A DNA stretch of 64,000 bases from Thalassotalea fonticola. GTDB taxonomy: Bacteria > Pseudomonadota > Gammaproteobacteria > Enterobacterales > Alteromonadaceae. Location: positions 2,666,001-2,730,000 of the forward strand of contig NZ_CP136600.1 of assembly GCF_032911225.1 (NCBI RefSeq), read 5' to 3'. Shown here one piece after another: positions 8,828 through 19,131 of this stretch. The notes beneath the pieces were generated by a model. That model had not been told where the DNA came from, ran no database searches, and saw nothing but the letters and a program-made list of their open reading frames with translations. The translations under genes and the position numbers were made by a program. How positions within the stretch are numbered: position 1 is the first letter of the stretch; every line of letters begins with the position of its first letter.

Positions 8828-9943
8828 CTACGGCAAATGTTCTGATGCTAAATAATCATGTGACTGCATTTCTTGTAATCGTGACAAGCATCGCTTAAAT
8901 TCAAAAGTTAAGCCACCATCGGTATAAAGCTCATTCATGGTAGTCTCAGCTGAGATAATCAGTTTTACATTACGCTCATAGAATTCATCTACCATAGCAA
9001 TAAAACGACGAGCACTGTCATCAGTATCACGGCCCATTTGCGTAACATTAGCTAATAATACTGTGTGGTATATACGGCTTAGTTCCATATAGTCGCTTTG
9101 ACTACGGGCAGTTTCACATAATTGATTGAATTCAAAATGGACAACTCCATCAGATTCTTCAACAACTGCTAGTGGCCTGTTATTAATTTCAATATTTATA
9201 GCCACTCTGCCTTCTTCAACAGACAACTGTTTGAAATAGAGGAATAAATTATCTTCAGCCTGCTTATCAAGTGGAAAGTGGTAGATTTCTGCTTGTTCTA
9301 AAGTTCTTAACCGATAATCAATACCACTGTCGACATTAACCACTTCACAATTCTTATTAATTAGATTAATTGCAGGTACAAAACGCGCACGTTGTAAACC
9401 GTTGCGGTACAACTCATCGGGAATAATATTTGAAGTGGCAACTAATGTAACATTATGACTAAACAATTCTTCAAATAACGTACCTAACAACATGGCATCG
9501 GTAATATCAGAAACAAAAAACTCATCGAAACAAATGATACAGGTTTCAGCGGCAAATTTTTTAGCGATGATCTTTAATGGATCTGACTGACCAGTCAAAG
9601 CTTTCAGCTCATCATGTACTCGATGCATAAAACGATGAAAATGAACCCGCATTTTATTTTCAAAAGGCAGACAATCATAAAAAGTATCTACCAGGTAAGT
9701 TTTACCTCGGCCTACCCCTCCCCAAAAATAAATCCCTCTTACAGCTTGTTGCTTATTTTTGCCATAAGTTTTAACCCAGCCCTTTAACACTTTTTTAAAA
9801 CCCGTTACCGGTAATGGTTTAGTTTGTAAGTCGTCATACAAACGCTGTAAATGTTGAACTGCATTTTCTTGAGCGGCATCAAAAGCAAAGCCTTCTTGCT
9901 CAAGATCTTGTTGGTATTTTTGGTAAGGCGTTAACTTGATCAT
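8828..9943 (-). CDS. zapE: Cell division ATPase ZapE (AFG1/YhcM family)
   Basis: Cytoplasmic AFG1-family AAA-like ATPase; in E. coli it binds FtsZ and supports constriction late in division and under low oxygen. The 371 residues carry a Walker A GGVGRGKT at 75-82, a Walker B CIICFDEFFVSD near 140-151, and the family segment LVATSNIIPDELYRNGLQR. It is a monocistronic minus-strand gene, divergent from zapG. The combination rplM-rpsI, zapE, zapG and degQ/degS is a conserved gammaproteobacterial neighbourhood. Confidence 0.93.
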   Translation of the reverse strand: MIKLTPYQKYQQDLEQEGFAFDAAQENAVQHLQRLYDDLQTKPLPVTGFKKVLKGWVKTYGKNKQQAVRGIYFWGGVGRGKTYLVDTFYDCLPFENKMRVHFHRFMHRVHDELKALTGQSDPLKIIAKKFAAETCIICFDEFFVSDITDAMLLGTLFEELFSHNVTLVATSNIIPDELYRNGLQRARFVPAINLINKNCEVVNVDSGIDYRLRTLEQAEIYHFPLDKQAEDNLFLYFKQLSVEEGRVAINIEINNRPLAVVEESDGVVHFEFNQLCETARSQSDYMELSRIYHTVLLANVTQMGRDTDDSARRFIAMVDEFYERNVKLIISAETTMNELYTDGGLTFEFKRCLSRLQEMQSHDYLASEHLP

Positions 9944-10105
9944 GCTATTTATTACTATTTTTATTGTATTTCATTGAAAAATTACAAAAAAATACCTACT
10001 AAGTGATGTGAAACGGTTAATTTACAGCTATTATAAAAGAATAAGATTTGCTTTGGCATCTTTATCTCAACATTCCCTTTTCAAATATATTCAAAAGGAA
10101 ACATT

Positions 10106-10558
10106 ATGGAATTTATTTACCTTTTCATCGGCGTAGTTATCGGTGTTATTGGTGGCTTTTTTGTCAGTAAAAAGTTGTCAGCTAGCGAACAAGACTACAA
10201 CAAATTAGAACAACAAGTGAATGAAAGTAAGTCCTCGCTTGAGCAATACAAACAAGATGTTGCAGCTCACCTTGATAGTTCAGCAGATTTACTTGCACAA
10301 ATGAATGAAACTTGTAAAACCGCGATGACGCAAATGGAAAAAAGCACACTATTGCTTAACAAAGCAAACAGTGAAACGAATGCAATGCCATTTTTCTCTA
10401 AAGAAACTGAAGCGCAATTACGTTCAAATCCACAAAAAGTGAAGTCTTCGCGCTCTAGAAAAAAAGTACCAATTACTGAAGCCCCTTTAGATTATTCTAA
10501 TGATCCAAGTGGTTTATTTAATGATAACAAACAAATTGTTACAAATAGCCCAGGTTAA
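10106..10558 (+). CDS. zapG: Inner-membrane division-associated protein ZapG (YhcB, DUF1043)
   Basis: 150-residue membrane protein of the YhcB/ZapG family, linked in E. coli to coordination of cell envelope synthesis and division. One N-terminal membrane helix (about residues 2-20, glycine-rich FIGVVIGVIGGFF) is followed by a long coiled-coil stretch (about 25-95) and a low-complexity, polar C-terminus. The Shine-Dalgarno AAAGGA (near 10094-10099) lies in the 3' arm of a small AT-rich hairpin (arms 10076-10081 and 10093-10098), which could modestly affect initiation. The gene is divergent from zapE. Confidence 0.88.
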   Translation: MEFIYLFIGVVIGVIGGFFVSKKLSASEQDYNKLEQQVNESKSSLEQYKQDVAAHLDSSADLLAQMNETCKTAMTQMEKSTLLLNKANSETNAMPFFSKETEAQLRSNPQKVKSSRSRKKVPITEAPLDYSNDPSGLFNDNKQIVTNSPG

Positions 10559-10687
10559 TTAATTACTGATTGGGAACTTTCGTTTTACCCTTGAGTCTTT
10601 AATATTTAGTCATCATATAAAACTGTGGTTAAGCAATTATTCGCCTAACCATTGTTTACTAAATGTAATTTTTTGGAGTCTCATATA

Positions 10688-12037
10688 ATGAAAAAGAGTT
10701 TTTCTTTTACCCCTACTGCCCTGCTAATTGGTTCTCTGGCCTTTTTCCCTGCAATTTCCAATGCCGCTCTGCCATTACAAGTTGATGGACAGGAGATGCC
10801 TTCTTTGGCGCCTATGCTTGAACAGGCAACACCTGCTGTAGTTAGTATTACTGTGGCTGGCACCCATGAAGTAAAGCAAGGTCAAGACCCTTTTAAGTTC
10901 TTTTTCGGCCAACGCCGAGGTCAACAAGCTCAAGAGCGTCCTTTTCGCGGCTTAGGGTCAGGGGTAATTATTGATGCCAAAAAAGGTTATGTGGTTACCA
11001 ATAACCACGTAATCGATGAAGCAGATGAAATATTGGTTAACCTTAAAGATGGTCGTCAATATGAAGCGAAGAAAATTGGTAGTGATGCACAAAGTGATAT
11101 AGCCTTACTGCAAATATCAGCTGAAGGTTTAAAAGAAATTAAAATTTCTAATTCTGATGATTTACGAGTCGGGGATTTTGCCGTTGCAATCGGCAGTCCT
11201 TTTGGCTTAGGACAAACTGTAACATCAGGAATTGTAAGTGCGTTAGGTCGAAGTGGCTTAAATATAGAACAACTCGAAGACTTTATTCAAACTGATGCTG
11301 CTATTAACAGCGGTAATTCAGGTGGTGCGTTAGTAAATTTGCGTGGTGAACTTATTGGTATTAATACCGCAATTCTTGGACCTAGTGGTGGTAATGTAGG
11401 CATTGGCTTTGCCATCCCCTCAAGCATGATGCAAAATCTGGTTGATCAAATTATTGAACATGGTGAAGTTAGACGTGGGGTTTTAGGAATCACCGGTAAT
11501 TCAATAAATGCAGAGCTTGCAAAAGCAATGGATTTAGACATTAATCAAGGTGGTTTTGTCAGCCAGGTGGCCCCAAATTCTGCCGCTGAAGAAGCGGGGA
11601 TTAAAGCTGGCGATATCATAATCGAAGTTAACGGTCGCAAAGTACGTTCATTTAATGAATTACGTGGCAAAATAGGCTCAATAGGCGCAGGTAAAACCGT
11701 TGAATTAACCTTGATTAGTGATGGCGACACCAAGGAAGTAGAAGTTACATTAAAAGCAGCACCTGATGCCAACATTGCCGCAGCTAACTTACACCCAATG
11801 CTTAAAGGCGCAAAACTAAGTTCGAATACAAAGGGCTTAGGGGTAGTTGTTAATGATGTCGCTGATAATTCTCCGGCAGCCGCTGTCGGATTAAACAAAG
11901 GTGATGTTATTGCCGGAGTTAATCGTGTACGTGTTGAAAACTTAGCCGCTCTAAGAGATGCACTTGATGGCATAACAGGCGTGGTCGCATTAAACGTTAT
12001 TCGCGGTAACACCGAACTATATTTAATGATGCGTTAG
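10688..12037 (+). CDS. degQ: Periplasmic serine endoprotease DegQ/DegP (Do family)
   Basis: Periplasmic protease/chaperone that degrades misfolded envelope proteins. I start at 10688 because GGAG lies 10 bases upstream and it gives a clean Sec signal peptide cleaved near SNA-ALPL; an upstream TTG adds 12 residues with no support. With this numbering the catalytic triad is His107 (VTNNHV), Asp137 (SDIALLQ) and Ser211 (GNSGGAL). Two PDZ domains occupy the C-terminal half. Length 449 fits DegQ. It pairs with degS downstream, as in E. coli degQ-degS. Confidence 0.94.
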   Translation: MKKSFSFTPTALLIGSLAFFPAISNAALPLQVDGQEMPSLAPMLEQATPAVVSITVAGTHEVKQGQDPFKFFFGQRRGQQAQERPFRGLGSGVIIDAKKGYVVTNNHVIDEADEILVNLKDGRQYEAKKIGSDAQSDIALLQISAEGLKEIKISNSDDLRVGDFAVAIGSPFGLGQTVTSGIVSALGRSGLNIEQLEDFIQTDAAINSGNSGGALVNLRGELIGINTAILGPSGGNVGIGFAIPSSMMQNLVDQIIEHGEVRRGVLGITGNSINAELAKAMDLDINQGGFVSQVAPNSAAEEAGIKAGDIIIEVNGRKVRSFNELRGKIGSIGAGKTVELTLISDGDTKEVEVTLKAAPDANIAAANLHPMLKGAKLSSNTKGLGVVVNDVADNSPAAAVGLNKGDVIAGVNRVRVENLAALRDALDGITGVVALNVIRGNTELYLMMR

Positions 12038-12055
12038 TTTAATTTTTTATCTCAA

Positions 12056-12082
12056 TATAAGGAGGTGTTTATCCTCCTTATA
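12056..12082 (+). other. Perfect hairpin between degQ and degS
   Basis: Ten-base-pair perfect stem (12056-12065 with 12073-12082) and a 7-base loop, starting 18 bases after the degQ stop. No T-run follows, so it does not look like a standard terminator. It could protect the degQ 3' end or slow readthrough into degS. Confidence 0.55.
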
Positions 12083-12246
12083 CACACCTAGAGTCAAGAT
12101 GAAATCGCGCAAGAGCTATAAAAACTGTATCTTGGATGGTAATACAAATCTGCATAAGGAATGGTATAACGAATATATAAGCCTATGTTCATTCTGAAAT
12201 AAGTGCTAATATTTACTTCATTAATCAATATAATTAGTCATTCATT

Positions 12247-13317
12247 TTGAAACTTATCCCTGCTCTTACCTATATTTTACGTGCTACCAGTTACGGCCTT
12301 TTAACAGCAGTGGTATTACTTATATTAGTACCCGACTTACGTGATGGTAATAACCTTTCATTTAATATTTTTACTCCGGTAAATGATAAATCTAAACCAA
12401 TTTCATTTTCTTCAGCGGTTGCCAAAGCAGCTCCGGCTGTTGTTAATATCTATTCAGAAACAATAGAGAACGATAGGCGTTATCAAAACCGCTCTATTCA
12501 GCGAGTAAAATTAGGCTCCGGGGTGATCATGGATAGCCGTGGTTACATTCTCACCAATTATCATGTGGTACGCAATGCCAATATTATAACCGTTGTTTTA
12601 CAAGACAGTACCGAGTTAAGTGCAGAGCTTATTGGTAGCGATGAACTTACCGATTTAGCGGTATTAAAAGTCCATGCGACAAATCTACCGGTAATTGCGG
12701 TTGATGATAACCTGATCCCTCTGGTTGGCGATGTTGTTCTAGCTATTGGTAATCCTTTGAATTTAGGTCAAACAGTCACTCAGGGTATAATTAGCGCTAC
12801 AGGTAGAACAGGCCTTAGTAACACCAGTTATAGAGAATTTTTACAAATGGATGCAGCCATTAATGATGGTAATTCAGGTGGTGCTCTGGTTAATTCAAAT
12901 GGAGATCTCGTTGGGATTACTTCCGCACAATTTACCAGACTTAATCCGCAAACCAATATACAAGGAATTTTCTTTGCTGTGCCATACAAGCTGGCCGCAA
13001 AAATCATGCAGGAGTTGATCAGTAATGGTCGTGTGGTTCGGGGCTGGCTTGGTGTAAGTTCTCAGCAATATAACCCGCAACTGAAAGGTTTCGTCATCGG
13101 CAGCCTTACGCCAAATAGTCCTGCTCATTTGGCTGGCTTACAAAAAGGTGATGTAGTAGTTAAAATTAATGAACAGGATATTATCAGTATTAACCATGCT
13201 TTAGATATTGTTGCAGAAACTGATCCTGGCGTTATCCTTAATTTCTCTATATATCGTCAAAAGAACTTAATGACCGTGCCGGTTAAAATATTAGAGTATA
13301 AAGAAGCTAAGAACTAG
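12247..13317 (+). CDS. degS: Inner-membrane stress-sensor serine endoprotease DegS
   Basis: Membrane-anchored protease that senses unfolded outer-membrane proteins through its PDZ domain and makes the first cut in RseA, releasing sigma-E. Unlike DegQ it has an uncleaved N-terminal anchor (about residues 16-29) and only one PDZ domain (about 260-350). The catalytic triad is His106 (LTNYHV), Asp136 (TDLAVLK) and Ser210 (DGNSGGAL). The start is a TTG at 12247; a stop lies four codons upstream in frame and there is no ATG nearby, and no clear Shine-Dalgarno is visible, suggesting low translation. The 356-residue length fits DegS. Confidence 0.92.
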   Translation: MKLIPALTYILRATSYGLLTAVVLLILVPDLRDGNNLSFNIFTPVNDKSKPISFSSAVAKAAPAVVNIYSETIENDRRYQNRSIQRVKLGSGVIMDSRGYILTNYHVVRNANIITVVLQDSTELSAELIGSDELTDLAVLKVHATNLPVIAVDDNLIPLVGDVVLAIGNPLNLGQTVTQGIISATGRTGLSNTSYREFLQMDAAINDGNSGGALVNSNGDLVGITSAQFTRLNPQTNIQGIFFAVPYKLAAKIMQELISNGRVVRGWLGVSSQQYNPQLKGFVIGSLTPNSPAHLAGLQKGDVVVKINEQDIISINHALDIVAETDPGVILNFSIYRQKNLMTVPVKILEYKEAKN

Positions 13318-13390
13318 AAACCTACGTTTGTCGTTCCGTGCTTGATACGGGATCTTAGGTAGAAACAAGAAAAGGAAACACTGAATTGAA
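13318..13390. other. Short intergenic segment with CCGT...ACGG hairpin
   Basis: Near 13330-13352 the sequence TTCCGTGCTTGATACGGGAT forms a small CCGT/ACGG hairpin of the type seen in dispersed intergenic repeats of marine gammaproteobacteria. It lies between the degS stop and the shared terminator. Confidence 0.35.
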
Positions 13391-13416
13391 AAAGGTTGGC
13401 GATGCCAACCTTTTTT
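13391..13416. terminator. Bidirectional rho-independent terminator for degS and murA
   Basis: Stem AAAGGTTGGC/GCCAACCTTT (13391-13400 and 13404-13413) with a 3-base loop. It is followed by T residues on the plus strand and, through the A-run before it, on the minus strand. It separates convergent degS (+) and murA (-). Confidence 0.9.
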
Positions 13417-13448
13417 GTTTATCGAAGTAAATTAACTTTCAAATATTC

Positions 13449-14994
<1,546 letters not shown>

Positions 14995-15024
14995 TTAGTT
15001 CTCCACTATTTAAAATTTATTGAT

Positions 15025-15333
15025 TTAAGCTGAAATAGGTAATAGGGCTTGTACCCCACTTAGTTTTGCGAGTTTAACTAATTCTATAGGCACTTGGGAA
15101 TAGGTAATTTCAGTTTGTTGTGAATTGGCATATTCGATCAATGCGAGTAGCCAAGCTAAACCCGCTGTATCAAATTTACTAACCTCAGACAAATCAATAT
15201 CTTGTGTTTTATTTTTGCTAAGCTTTGCAAAAAACTTATCTTGCTTGCCAGAGATACTTTGTCGGGTTAAATGTCCCGACAGAGCAAATTGTTCAGCAGA
15301 ACTTTCACTAATTGTAAACTTAGATAGTACCAT
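15025..15333 (-). CDS. mlaB: STAS-domain protein MlaB
   Basis: Cytoplasmic subunit of the MlaFEDB phospholipid transporter; it binds the ATPase MlaF and stabilises the complex. The protein is essentially one STAS domain (102 residues). The segment DLSEVSKFDTAGLAWLLALI holds the conserved Thr next to the MlaF contact helix. It begins two bases after the mlaC stop and precedes ibaG. Confidence 0.87.
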   Translation of the reverse strand: MVLSKFTISESSAEQFALSGHLTRQSISGKQDKFFAKLSKNKTQDIDLSEVSKFDTAGLAWLLALIEYANSQQTEITYSQVPIELVKLAKLSGVQALLPISA

Positions 15334-15335
15334 TA

Positions 15336-16046
15336 TTATTCAGTGCCTTGTTTTGTAAGTTTAGCGTCCACTGCAGTATTTTTCTTGAAAACAATTTTAC
15401 GCTGACTTTTCTTTTTCAACATCTCAGTCACTTTAGCAACGCCATTGCGAGCAAGAATGCTACGTAACTCTTTTCTTTTTGCATCAAGTAAACTAATGCC
15501 TTCGGCAACTAGGTCATATGCTTGCCATTCCTTGGTTTTATTATTTTTTCTAACTGCAAACTTAATGTTAATTGTTGGGCGGATGTCATCAATAATATCG
15601 ACTCCAACCATCACTGTATCTGTCTTTATTTTTTTCGTCGGTGTAAATTTTACTTGCTGTTGTTCATACAAGGTGAACACTTGTGCATAAGACGTTATTA
15701 AATACTCTTTAAATGCCAACATAAACTCAGCAATTTCTTGTTTATGCGCAGCACTTTCTTCTTTAGTCGCGCCTTTCTTAGCCTTGAAATGATTACCTAA
15801 AACTTTATAGCTGGCGTATTTATAAGTGATATACGGCATTAGTTCTTCACGTACAATATCTTTTAATAGCTCAGGATTTTGTTTGATTGCTTTTTCTTCT
15901 CGGGCGAAACGTGCAAACGTAATTTCAGCAACTTCTTTTATCATCACATAAGGATTTTCTTTACTCACATCACTTGCGTTAGCACCAGATATCAAGCTTA
16001 ACGAAGTTAATAATATTACTGAAAATTTAACGAACAATTGCTGCAT
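15336..16046 (-). CDS. mlaC: Periplasmic phospholipid carrier MlaC, second copy (mlaC-B)
   Basis: Soluble periplasmic lipid carrier that shuttles phospholipids between the outer-membrane MlaA complex and inner-membrane MlaFEDB. The 236 residues have a Sec signal peptide (cleaved near GANA-SDVS) and the MlaC fold with REELMPYITYKYASYKVLG and FKEYLITSYAQVFTLYEQQQ. It is a close paralog of the gene immediately upstream (16167-16895); they align end to end with few gaps, while the signal peptide, the segment after VLGN and the C-terminus differ. The spacer between them is a decayed mlaD fragment, showing tandem duplication. Both copies look intact. Confidence 0.9.
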   Translation of the reverse strand: MQQLFVKFSVILLTSLSLISGANASDVSKENPYVMIKEVAEITFARFAREEKAIKQNPELLKDIVREELMPYITYKYASYKVLGNHFKAKKGATKEESAAHKQEIAEFMLAFKEYLITSYAQVFTLYEQQQVKFTPTKKIKTDTVMVGVDIIDDIRPTINIKFAVRKNNKTKEWQAYDLVAEGISLLDAKRKELRSILARNGVAKVTEMLKKKSQRKIVFKKNTAVDAKLTKQGTE

Positions 16047-16146
16047 AATTTTTTCCTGTACTACTAGCCACTACCTAACTCTTCATCAATGAAGCTGAAT
16101 CACACTCTTATGTATTGCTCGCCTTATTAACCTGCCGTAAGAATCG
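16047..16146 (-). pseudogene. Decayed 3' fragment of mlaD between the two mlaC copies
   Basis: Two blocks of this spacer align without gaps to the end of mlaD. 16075-16146 matches 17017-17088 at about 50 of 72 bases by hand count; 16047-16074 matches 16896-16923 at about 21 of 28. Relative to mlaD, 93 bases between the blocks are missing. Translated on the minus strand, the first block still reads ILTAG**GEQY...FIDEEL against ILTAGLLGEQY...FIDEEL in MlaD, with stop codons inside. The duplicated unit was therefore the 3' part of mlaD plus mlaC. Confidence 0.85.
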
Positions 16147-16166
16147 CTTAGCTGAACTTTAACTAA

Positions 16167-16895
16167 TTAGATAGCTGCATTATTTCCAGAGCCTTGTTCT
16201 TCAATTTTAGCGTCTACATCTTCGTTCTTCTTGAAAACAATTCTGCGATCACTTTTCACTTTAAGCATTTCTGTAACTTCTACAACACCATTTTGAGCAA
16301 GTATACTACGTAACTCTTTCTGTTTAGCATCGAGTAGACTAATGCCTTCAGCGACTAAGTCAAACGCTTGCCATTCATTAGTTTTTGAGTTTTTTCTAAC
16401 TTTAAATTTAATATTAATTGGCGGGCGATTTTCATCAATAATATCAACGCCTACCATGATTATTTTTTGCTTGCCTATTTTTTTGGCTGGCTCAAACTGC
16501 ACTTGCTGTTGCTCATACAATGTAAATACTTGCGCATATGAAGTAATTAAATACTCTCTAAATGCCATTAAAAACTCACGCACATTTTGACGGTGCATGT
16601 CTACTTCCTGCTTAGTAGAACCTTTTTTAGGTTTCGCATAATTGCCCAATACTTTTAATCCTGCATACTGGAAAAAAATATAAGGCATTAATTCTTCACG
16701 AACAATATCTTTTAATAATTCAGGGTTTTCTTTAATCTCAGCTTCTTCGCGCGCGAAACGATCAAAAGTAATTTTCGATACTTCCTCAATCATCTTATAA
16801 GGATCAGTTTTACTTACTTCTGCAGCATTGGCTCCTGTAAATAATGCTATTGATGCTAATAAAGTTACTGAAAACTTAACTAATAAATTTTTCAT
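16167..16895 (-). CDS. mlaC: Periplasmic phospholipid carrier MlaC, first copy (mlaC-A)
   Basis: Soluble periplasmic lipid carrier of 242 residues with a Sec signal peptide (cleaved near GANA-AEVS) and the full MlaC domain: REELMPYIFFQYAGLKVLG, FREYLITSYAQVFTLYEQQQ and LVAEGISLLDAKQKELRSIL. This copy directly follows mlaD with 14 bases between them, the position of the single mlaC in other genomes, so it is likely the ancestral locus or its exact equivalent. It ends in a short polar tail absent from the other copy. The two proteins may differ in lipid preference or simply raise the dose; sequence alone cannot say. Confidence 0.92.
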   Translation of the reverse strand: MKNLLVKFSVTLLASIALFTGANAAEVSKTDPYKMIEEVSKITFDRFAREEAEIKENPELLKDIVREELMPYIFFQYAGLKVLGNYAKPKKGSTKQEVDMHRQNVREFLMAFREYLITSYAQVFTLYEQQQVQFEPAKKIGKQKIIMVGVDIIDENRPPINIKFKVRKNSKTNEWQAFDLVAEGISLLDAKQKELRSILAQNGVVEVTEMLKVKSDRRIVFKKNEDVDAKIEEQGSGNNAAI

Positions 16896-16909
16896 TATCT
16901 ATTCCTTTA

Positions 16910-17386
16910 CTATTCGTCACTACCTTGACTAAATAAAAATTGTCCAATTAATTCTTCTAAAACAATAGCAGGTTTAGTATCTTCAATAAAATCACCAGGT
17001 TGTAAAATACCAATACCTAGTTCTTCATCGATAAAACCTGGTGATAAGCCTACATATTGCTCACCTAATAAACCTGCGGTGAGAATTGAAATAGACGTGG
17101 CTTCTGAAAAATTATCGTACTGGGTGTAAATATCCATAGTCACGATTGGTACATAATCTTCTGGATCTAATTGGATATTGTCTACACGGCCAACCACCAC
17201 TCCACCAACTTTGATCGGCGAGCGAACTTTTAAGCCACCTATATTATCAAACTTTGCATACAGTTGATAAGTTTCACCATTACCTTGTATGCCTGAATCT
17301 GCAACCTTTAACGCCAGCGTAAGCAGCGCGGCAATACCTAACGCAACAAAGAAACCAACCATTAATTCAATTTTTTTCGACACCAT
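16910..17386 (-). CDS. mlaD: MCE-domain phospholipid-binding protein MlaD
   Basis: Inner-membrane anchored subunit that forms a hexameric ring with a central pore over MlaE and exchanges lipid with MlaC. One N-terminal membrane helix (about residues 7-27) precedes an MCE domain (about 38-120) containing FDNIGGLKVRSPIKVGGVVVG and ILTAGLLGEQYVGL. Length 158 is near the usual 180 or so. It lies 33 bases downstream of mlaE. A fragment of its 3' end is repeated in the spacer between the two mlaC genes. Confidence 0.94.
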   Translation of the reverse strand: MVSKKIELMVGFFVALGIAALLTLALKVADSGIQGNGETYQLYAKFDNIGGLKVRSPIKVGGVVVGRVDNIQLDPEDYVPIVTMDIYTQYDNFSEATSISILTAGLLGEQYVGLSPGFIDEELGIGILQPGDFIEDTKPAIVLEELIGQFLFSQGSDE

Positions 17387-17419
17387 GTCAAATCCACCAA
17401 CTCTTTAAAAAATAGCGTA

Positions 17420-18199
17420 TTAATTAGCAAACATTAACGCTGTTAAAATAAAATCTAAACCTAAAACAATCAATGACGATTGCACCACCGTAGAAGTAGT
17501 AGCTCGGCTAATACCTTCAGATGTTGGAATACAGTCGTACCCCTTATAAACTGCAATCCAAGTCACCACAAAGGCAAAAGTAATAGATTTAATGATGCCA
17601 TTGAGTACATCATCACTCCAATCTACTTCAGCTTGCATAACTGACCAATATGTTCCTGAGTCAACACCTAACCAGTCAACCCCAACTAAATGGCCACCTA
17701 AAATACCAACGGTTGAAAAAATTGCGGCGAGTAATGGCATGCTGATCATACCGGCCCAAAATCTCGGCGCAATAACACGACGCAATGGATCAACAGCCAT
17801 CATCTCTAAACTACTTAATTGCTCGGTTGCTTTCATTAAGCCTATTTCTGCCGTTAATGCTGAACCGGCTCGACCAGCAAAAAGCAAAGCGGTGACCACT
17901 GGGCCAAGCTCTCTTAAAATAGATAGTGCAACCATAGGCCCTAAACTCGCCTCGGCGCCGTAACCTATAAGTATAGTGTAGCCTTGCAAGGCAATCACCA
18001 TCCCAATAAAAGTACCTGACACTATAATAATCAATAATGACAAAACGCCAACTGAGTACAGTTGATGCGCTAGCAATGGCCAACCTTTTTTAGGGTTTGG
18101 TACCTGAATAATCGCCGAAAGTAACATCATCATGGCTTTTCCTAAGCCAACAATAATATTAATAACGGTATGACCTAATGCTTGAATTTTATCCAACAC
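17420..18199 (-). CDS. mlaE: ABC transporter permease MlaE
   Basis: Inner-membrane permease of the Mla phospholipid transporter; 259 residues with five to six membrane helices. The family motif [19 protein letters not shown], followed by [18 protein letters not shown], is the coupling-helix region that contacts MlaF. The start is a GTG at 18199 that shares its first base with the last base of the mlaF stop, indicating tight translational coupling. Confidence 0.94.
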   Translation of the reverse strand: MLDKIQALGHTVINIIVGLGKAMMMLLSAIIQVPNPKKGWPLLAHQLYSVGVLSLLIIIVSGTFIGMVIALQGYTILIGYGAEASLGPMVALSILRELGPVVTALLFAGRAGSALTAEIGLMKATEQLSSLEMMAVDPLRRVIAPRFWAGMISMPLLAAIFSTVGILGGHLVGVDWLGVDSGTYWSVMQAEVDWSDDVLNGIIKSITFAFVVTWIAVYKGYDCIPTSEGISRATTSTVVQSSLIVLGLDFILTALMFAN

Positions 18200-19002
18200 T
18201 AAGATTGCTCTCCTAACAACTGGCTTTTATAAGATTTTGCCGGAAAATGAAATGGTACAGGACCATCGGCTTCACCTTTAATAAATTGCTGAACTAATTC
18301 GGATTGCTGCTCGATAATTTGCTCAGGAGTACCTTCGCCAATGATTTTTTGCTCAGCAACTATATAAATATAATCAGCGATACTCATTACTTCTGGAACA
18401 TCATGAGAAACAACCACAGATGTTAACCCTAAGGCATCATTTAAATCGCGAATTAATCTAACAATAACGCCCATCGAAATAGGGTCCTGGCCAGCAAATG
18501 GCTCATCGTATAAAATTAATTCAGGGTCGAGGGCAATAGCACGTGCCAATGCAGCCCTTCGCGCCATACCACCAGATAATTCGCCCGGTTGTAAATGCAT
18601 AGCCCCACGTAAACCAACGGCTTCTAATTTCATCATCACCATTTTTTCAATGATGTTTTCAGGTAATTTACTATGTTCACGAATAGGAAATGCCACATTC
18701 TCATAAACTGACATATCAGTAAATAACGCACCAGACTGAAACAACATGCTCATTTTCTTACGAGCTTCGTACAATTTAGAACGAGAAAGTTTCGGGATAT
18801 CTTGGCCAGCAAAAAGAATCTGACCATTACTTGGCTTAAGCTGACCACCTATAAGTCTAAGTAGTGTAGTCTTACCTATACCACTTGGACCCATTATTGC
18901 TATCACTTTGCCTTTAGGAATACTTAAGCTTATATCATCATAGATACAACGCTCTTCCCGATGAAAGCTTAAGTTTTTTATTTCTACCAGATTTTCAGAC
19001 AT
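18199..19002 (-). CDS. mlaF: ABC transporter ATP-binding protein MlaF
   Basis: ATPase of the Mla complex. The 267 residues carry Walker A GPSGIGKT (38-45), the Q-loop [14 protein letters not shown], the signature [20 protein letters not shown] and Walker [14 protein letters not shown] followed by [12 protein letters not shown] (H-loop). The long C-terminal extension is the family's arm that reaches a neighbouring subunit. It is the first gene of the mla operon, read from a promoter in the intergenic region shared with yrbG. Confidence 0.95.
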   Translation of the reverse strand: MSENLVEIKNLSFHREERCIYDDISLSIPKGKVIAIMGPSGIGKTTLLRLIGGQLKPSNGQILFAGQDIPKLSRSKLYEARKKMSMLFQSGALFTDMSVYENVAFPIREHSKLPENIIEKMVMMKLEAVGLRGAMHLQPGELSGGMARRAALARAIALDPELILYDEPFAGQDPISMGVIVRLIRDLNDALGLTSVVVSHDVPEVMSIADYIYIVAEQKIIGEGTPEQIIEQQSELVQQFIKGEADGPVPFHFPAKSYKSQLLGEQS

Positions 19003-19064
19003 AGTGTGTATTGAGAATTAGTATCATTATGATTCGAATTTTACCTGACCTTATTAATTACTGC

Positions 19065-19070
19065 ATTATA
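19065..19070 (-). promoter_or_regulatory. Putative -10 box of the mla operon
   Basis: Perfect TATAAT on the minus strand, 63 bases from the mlaF start. The -35 region is poor, so activation or an alternative promoter is possible. Confidence 0.35.
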
Positions 19071-19114
19071 TATTCGTAAGCAATTGTAAATAACTTATAA
19101 ATTTTCATCAAAAC

Positions 19115-19131
19115 GTTCTATTTTTTAGAAC
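19115..19131. promoter_or_regulatory. Inverted repeat upstream of mlaF
   Basis: GTTCTA/TAGAAC arms of 6 bases around a T5 centre, about 45 bases upstream of the putative mlaF -10. It could be an operator; no regulator is identified. Confidence 0.3.

Noticed and set aside
11545..12012. 155-codon minus-strand frame inside degQ
   Set aside because: It is a shadow of the degQ reading frame; composition is rich in P, S, T and A with no recognisable domain.
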